Positions 17,897 to 21,508 of a stretch of 21,508 bases of DNA are shown in pieces (position 1 is the stretch's first letter; the number at the start of each line of letters is the position of its first letter). The translations under genes and the position numbers were made by a program. Source of the DNA: Oehlia diaphana (Eukaryota > Glomeromycota > Glomeromycetes > Glomerales > Glomeraceae). The notes beneath the pieces were generated by a model, which did not search any database, was not told the origin of the DNA, and saw only the letters and a list, made by a program, of their open reading frames with translations. Location of the stretch: NCBI GenBank assembly GCA_003833135.1, contig QZLH01001117.1:1-21508 (forward strand), in the 5' to 3' direction.

Positions 17897-18640
17897 TCAG
17901 TACTTTTTTGATTGTGAATTGAAATTTTCCTTTTCTTCAAGTTTTCGCTTTAAAGAATCCTTAATAAAATTTATTTATTAACAAATTATAAAATCAATAA
18001 ACAAGGTTATAATTTATTATATATACTGACTAACCTTATTTAATTCTGTCATCACCTCCTTCCAGTAAATTTCTAAATTTTTTGCACGACATATTTGTTC
18101 TTTATTTACCTGTTATAAGAAAGATTGTTAGCTGTGTGTATTAACTTTTTATTTATGATAAAAGAAGGTACATAGCCTGTTCCTCCTCCAGAACAAGCAG
18201 ACTTTTACCAATACAAATTTCAGGCACCTGAATTAAAGACTTGGATTGGTTACCAAGTGGTTTAATCCAGTAATTCTCCTATCTCGAAGCATCAATTTAG
18301 GAGTTGCCCTCACTTTGCTAAATAAAAAAAAAACACACCTTTTCCTTTATAGAAATTAAAGATTCTTCATTAATTATTTGATATTTTGCTTCCATTAGAA
18401 AGTGATTGACCCAATGATTATTAAGTTCCTTCCAATTATTAACTAGTAATGATGAAGCAACAATAGTATTGTAGTGAAGGAGTAAGAAACCATAGTATGA
18501 TGCTAAATTTCCTTTCTCTTTAAAATAAGATTCTAGGGCTATAAGTCAAAAAAGAAGAGTTAAGAAAATTGAATTTATTTTTATATATTCAAAATATTTA
18601 AGATTTATTTACCCTTATGTCCAGAATATAGTTCACTCAT
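17897..18640 (-). CDS. Small four-exon protein of unknown function upstream of the CRN relic
   Basis: Minus-strand exons 18613-18640, 18339-18538, 18035-18109 and 17897-17959 join to 121 residues: MSELYSGHKALESYFKEKG..., SLLVNNWKELNNHWVNHFLM, VNKEQICRAKNLEIYWKEVM, then a basic end (DSLKRKLEEKENF..., SQSKKY) and TGA 17897-17899. All donors are GT (GTAAAT, GTGTGT, GTTAGT) and all acceptors AG. Intron 2 (18110-18338) contains a SINE-like repeat. KRK and SKK could act as a weak nuclear signal; the middle is helical. No known family is recognised. Its last exon is in the same frame as the CRN header that begins directly after the TGA. It could therefore be the 5' part of a former fusion gene rather than a separate gene. 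Confidence 0.55.
18143..18330 (-). repeat. SINE-like dispersed repeat, copy 2, inside an intron
   Basis: Minus-strand copy related to 15921-16085. It has a box A-like TAGCAAAGTGAGG and, about 20 bases later, TGCTTCGAGAT, which loosely resembles box B. It then shares CACTTGGTAACCAATCCAAGTC, CTGAAATTTGTATTGGTAAAAG and the ATAAATAAAAAGTT end. It makes up most of a 229-bp intron, three times the size of the neighbouring introns, in the same orientation as the host gene. Confidence 0.55.
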
Positions 18641-19050
18641 AATTATTTTGTTAAACAAGAAAAATTAAAAAAAAGTGAGATTTGTTAAAGTAAGATTAAA
18701 AGTTGTAAAGTAAGAATAAGAAATCATAAAAAAATAACCAAAATGCATAAGGATCTTAAATACAAAAAAAAATGACTTATATGTAGTATGACTTGGACTG
18801 ACACATTAATATGAAAAAAAATAATTATAGTAAATGACCTAGCTTTTGTTAGTCTAGCTCATTATTGTAAGTGAGATGAAATAAAATGATATGGTTTTAC
18901 TCATGATAATTATTATCTTGATTTTGCTAATAATGACAATTTATGATTTTTAATTCATATAATGTCATTTTTTTTTACCAAAAAAAGGAAAGAAGATCTT
19001 ACAAAAAATTAATAATTATGACACATATGATTGATATTATTACAGATACA
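18641..19050. other. 5' flank of the minus-strand gene, no gene seen
   Basis: AT-rich. It should contain the promoter of the gene starting at 18640, but no TATA box or motif stands out. A purine-rich AAAAAAAGTGAGATT stretch precedes the ATG on the plus-strand reading. Confidence 0.4.
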
Positions 19051-19660
19051 TTGTTCATAGTAATTAGTAAGAAAGCATTAGAAAATCTAAGCTACTTCTC
19101 TTAATTAGAGATGGCAATGGTCAGTCACGGTCGGTTATCGGTCAATCATAACCGGTTAAGGGCCTTTGACCGACCAACCGTTTTGACTGACCGTTTTCTG
19201 ACCATTTAACTGACCGTTTGACCGACCATTTAACCGACCATTTAACCATTTTTTTTTAATGAATTTAATTAAGAAAAAACGTTAAAGTGCTTTTTTTTGA
19301 TTAAATCCACTAAAGAAATGTCATAACAACTTTTTTTATTGATTAAGTTCGTAAAAAAAGTGTTAAATGAATTTAATGGATTAAATTGTCAGTTAACGGT
19401 CGGTCAAACGGTCGGTCAAACCAGTCGGTTAAATGGTCAGTCAGAAGCCTTTGACCGACCAATATCGGTTACGGTCATAACCGGTCATGACCGGTTAATA
19501 ACCATGACCGTTGCCATCCCTACTCTTAATGAATATAAAACCATTATTTGTAATCTAATTTATTTTTTAGAAACCTGAATTGTTCATATTAAAACAGCAT
19601 TAGAAATTCAATAATTCTCTTAATGAATACAAAGTCATTATTTGCAATCTAATTTATTTA
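19051..19660. repeat. Tandem duplication, first unit split by a MITE
   Basis: Unit 1 (19051-19105 plus 19523-19562) and unit 2 (about 19580-19660) share TTGTTCATA, AGCATTAGAAA, TTCTCTTAATGAATA, then CATTATTTG(T/C)AATCTAATTTATTT. Unit 1 is interrupted at CTCTTAAT by the 417-bp element, while unit 2 reads straight through. Confidence 0.85.
19098..19530. mobile_element. 417-bp hAT-type MITE with long foldback arms and 8-bp TSD
   Basis: The element is 19106-19522, with termini TAGAGATGGCAATGGTCA (left) and the complement of TAGGGATGGCAACGGTCA (right). TAGRGATGGCAA is a classic hAT terminal motif. It is flanked by the exact 8-bp repeat CTCTTAAT (19098-19105, 19523-19530). The arms (about 140 bp each) are inverted copies dense in GACCGACC/CGGTCGGTCA motifs, and the AT-rich centre (19245-19380) has no coding capacity. 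A hAT transposase must act in trans. Confidence 0.93.
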
Positions 19661-19805
19661 GACTATAGAATTAAGAGATAAAATGGTATGATATTATTTT
19701 AATACAGATTTTATTTCGTAAGATACCTAAAGTTCTTGGCGCAAATGACATAATCGGATAAATATCACATTTTCTGATACCTGATATTAATATAGTGGCT
19801 TAATA

Positions 19806-19993
19806 TGGTCATACTAATTTTCTCCATTGATTCTAGCTGGTAAACTGGGGTAAAATGGTATACTGGATTCTATTTGATCATTCAAGATTTGTAATCATTT
19901 GTAATCATCCAGACTCATGTCTTCTGCTTCTGTATTATTACATGGAATCCAAGCTAATTCCAACAGAACCTGAGGTGAAAATTAGTATAATCA
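19806..19993. mobile_element. Non-autonomous TIR element, diverged copy 2 of the 4726 family
   Basis: Ends are TGGTCATACTAATTTTC on the left and the complement TGATTATACTAATTTTCACC on the right. Internal matches to copy 1 include CCATTGATTCT, GATTTGTAATCA, GTAATCATCC, CATGTCTT and ATTACATGGAATC. Length is 188 bp against 194 bp. No clean 8-bp duplication survives, and the arms are more mismatched, so this is the older insertion. Confidence 0.8.
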
Positions 19994-21333
19994 TAGTATA
20001 ATATAATTTACTGTATTTATTATTAAAGTATGCTAAATTTTAAAATTTATTACATTAATTAAATATATTTTCTAAAATTTTTATTTGGAATTCTGATTTT
20101 AATTGAGGGTCATGTGATAGACAATCATTTTAAATAATTCGTTAAAAATTTGGCATATAAGTTCCAATTTTTCCAATTTTTCTAACCAAAAATCTGTCTC
20201 TATATTCAGATGAAAAGAAATATATTATGTTGTGAAATACTATAATGCACTAAGAGATCATTCTATTACAGTATACTGTATATTTATTAAAAGATTTTGT
20301 GAAACCTTAGAAGTTTAACATTTTATGTTATAATTGATAACTCATGAAATAGTAAGTTTTTAATTCGATGTCATCCATATTTTAAATAACTGTTTATTCA
20401 GATAATTATCTTTGATAATTTTAAGTTAGAAGTCAGAACTAGTTGAATGGGATTTTTTGCAAGAGTTTGTAAAGTTATTTCTATTTTATCTTTTTATTTT
20501 AGAAATAAAATTAATATCGTTACCTTTTTTATTTTCTAAAAATGCAATGAACCTCTTGAACTTTCTGGATTTGATATTTACTTTAAGAAATGATATAAAC
20601 TTCTTTTCTTTTTCCATTTTTTTTAGGAAATATCTCTGATAAAATAAGGAAATAATGGTATGTCTTAGAGCTATAATTAAATTTTGATTATTATTTTGCA
20701 GGTTTAGTTTCCAATATTTAAATAAGGATAGGTGAAGAATGATATTAATGATAATTCCTTTGTATATTATAATTTATCTTATATAAAAATGTAAATTAAA
20801 AAATGTGAGAAATTTGATTACTTAATTATATTTTTTTTTAGATAAAAGTATGCGTTTAGTATATAAAGTTAAACGAGGCAAATTTTGATTTGCTAATTAT
20901 AATATTGAATGTTTTGTCATTTTTTTTATCGTAAAAAATAAAAAATCTTTGAGAAGACAATTTAAAATTTTTACATAATATTTAATATAATATATTACAC
21001 TTTTTTATTTTTTAAATGACTAGCAATATTATTTATCTTTATCAACAGTAATTTATTCCATCATGAATATAACTTTTGATCAGTAGCATGTTTAGTTTTC
21101 TCTAAAATCTCTACCATATTATATCATCTTTGGTAAAGAAATTTTTTTATGGTAAAATATTGAATTTTTGAAAATTTTCTTTATTAGGCTTTTTAAATTT
21201 GGTAATTTGAAACTGGATTAACATTTAAAATTTTTGTTCAAAATATTCATATTAACTTAATCAAACTTACTTAACTTATTAGAACTTACTTAGAACTAAT
21301 AATATCATATTAACAATTAATATTATACAGGGC
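19994..21333. other. AT-rich non-coding DNA, no gene seen
   Basis: Only short low-complexity frames rich in F, L, I and K (for example near 20457-20639). No splice-supported gene, RNA gene or repeat pair was found. Confidence 0.5.
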
Positions 21334-21508
21334 ACAAAAAAAAATAATTCTACTTCCTCTTTTCCTCTTTCAATATGGCATGTTCAAAAATATTTTTACA
21401 ATATTTTCGGAATGATTTTTCAACATTACATTCATGTATTTTAGTTAATAGATTATGGTGTCGTAGCTGTCATCATTTTTTTAGCGTTTCTTACTAGATA
21501 TATAAAAT
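21334..21508. repeat. 175-bp duplicate, copy 2, cut by the window end
   Basis: Identical at every base to 12352-12526 and in the same orientation. The bases just to the left (ATACAGGGC) differ from those left of the N at 12351, so the shared block begins at or next to the N. Confidence 0.95.

Noticed and set aside
17868..17900. 32-bp intron removing the TGA before the CRN header
   Set aside because: GTACTGA...TTTGTATAG has good-looking ends but is too short and would delete conserved header residues (TTITLFCIV).
19339..19578. Plus-strand 79-codon frame with VGQTVGQTS-like repeats
   Set aside because: It is the translation of the CGGTC-rich arm of the MITE and runs through its terminus into the flank.
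20457..20639. Plus-strand 60-codon F/L-rich frame
   Set aside because: T-rich low complexity with no start context, splice support or homology-like features.

Overview
The window is AT-rich fungal nuclear DNA. It carries GT-AG introns of 65-229 bp, a degenerate LINE-type retrotransposon, several short non-autonomous elements and a Crinkler (CRN)-type effector relic. This mix (low GC, small introns, CRN proteins, LINEs with a YIDD reverse transcriptase) resembles an arbuscular mycorrhizal fungus of the Rhizophagus/Glomeromycotina type. That placement is an inference from style and was not checked against a database.

Layout. 1-1272: non-coding, with a near-perfect 79-bp snap-back repeat, an imperfect tandem repeat, two TCACGTG motifs and a TATA box leading into the one clearly intact gene. 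1273-3390 (+): a three-exon gene for a 652-residue arthropod-type hemocyanin/prophenoloxidase-like protein with all six copper histidines. 3391-6960: no intact gene; it holds an imperfect foldback repeat, a 194-bp TIR element with an 8-bp target duplication, and a 1.37-kb interval with a decayed reading frame bounded by 16-bp direct repeats. 7087-11885 (-): a broken LINE (endonuclease, linker, reverse transcriptase, RNase H-like and C-terminal regions) with many stops and frameshifts, cut off at its 5' end by a repeat. 11886-14474: a repeat mosaic. Two copies of one repeat share a 165-bp identical end but carry their roughly 100-bp core in opposite orientations. A single N at 12351 is followed by 175 bp identical to the last 175 bp of the window. 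A small decayed plus-strand coding relic lies between.

14475-16580: nearly featureless AT-rich DNA with one SINE-like repeat. 16581-18640 (-): a small four-exon gene of unknown function (121 residues), followed in the same frame, across a TGA, by a CRN-like effector relic. The relic keeps the ubiquitin-like header, the middle domain and a PD-(D/E)XK-like C-terminal domain, but has two frameshifts and no start codon. An intron of the upstream gene contains the second SINE-like copy. 19051-19660: a tandem duplication, one unit of which was split by a 417-bp hAT-type MITE, while the other unit still holds the uninterrupted target site. 19806-19993: a second, older copy of the element at 4726. 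The rest is AT-rich non-coding DNA up to the window end, which lies inside the 175-bp duplicate.

The genes do not form a functional cluster. The phenoloxidase-like gene stands alone; the CRN locus and the transposons form a typical repeat-rich, effector-bearing compartment.
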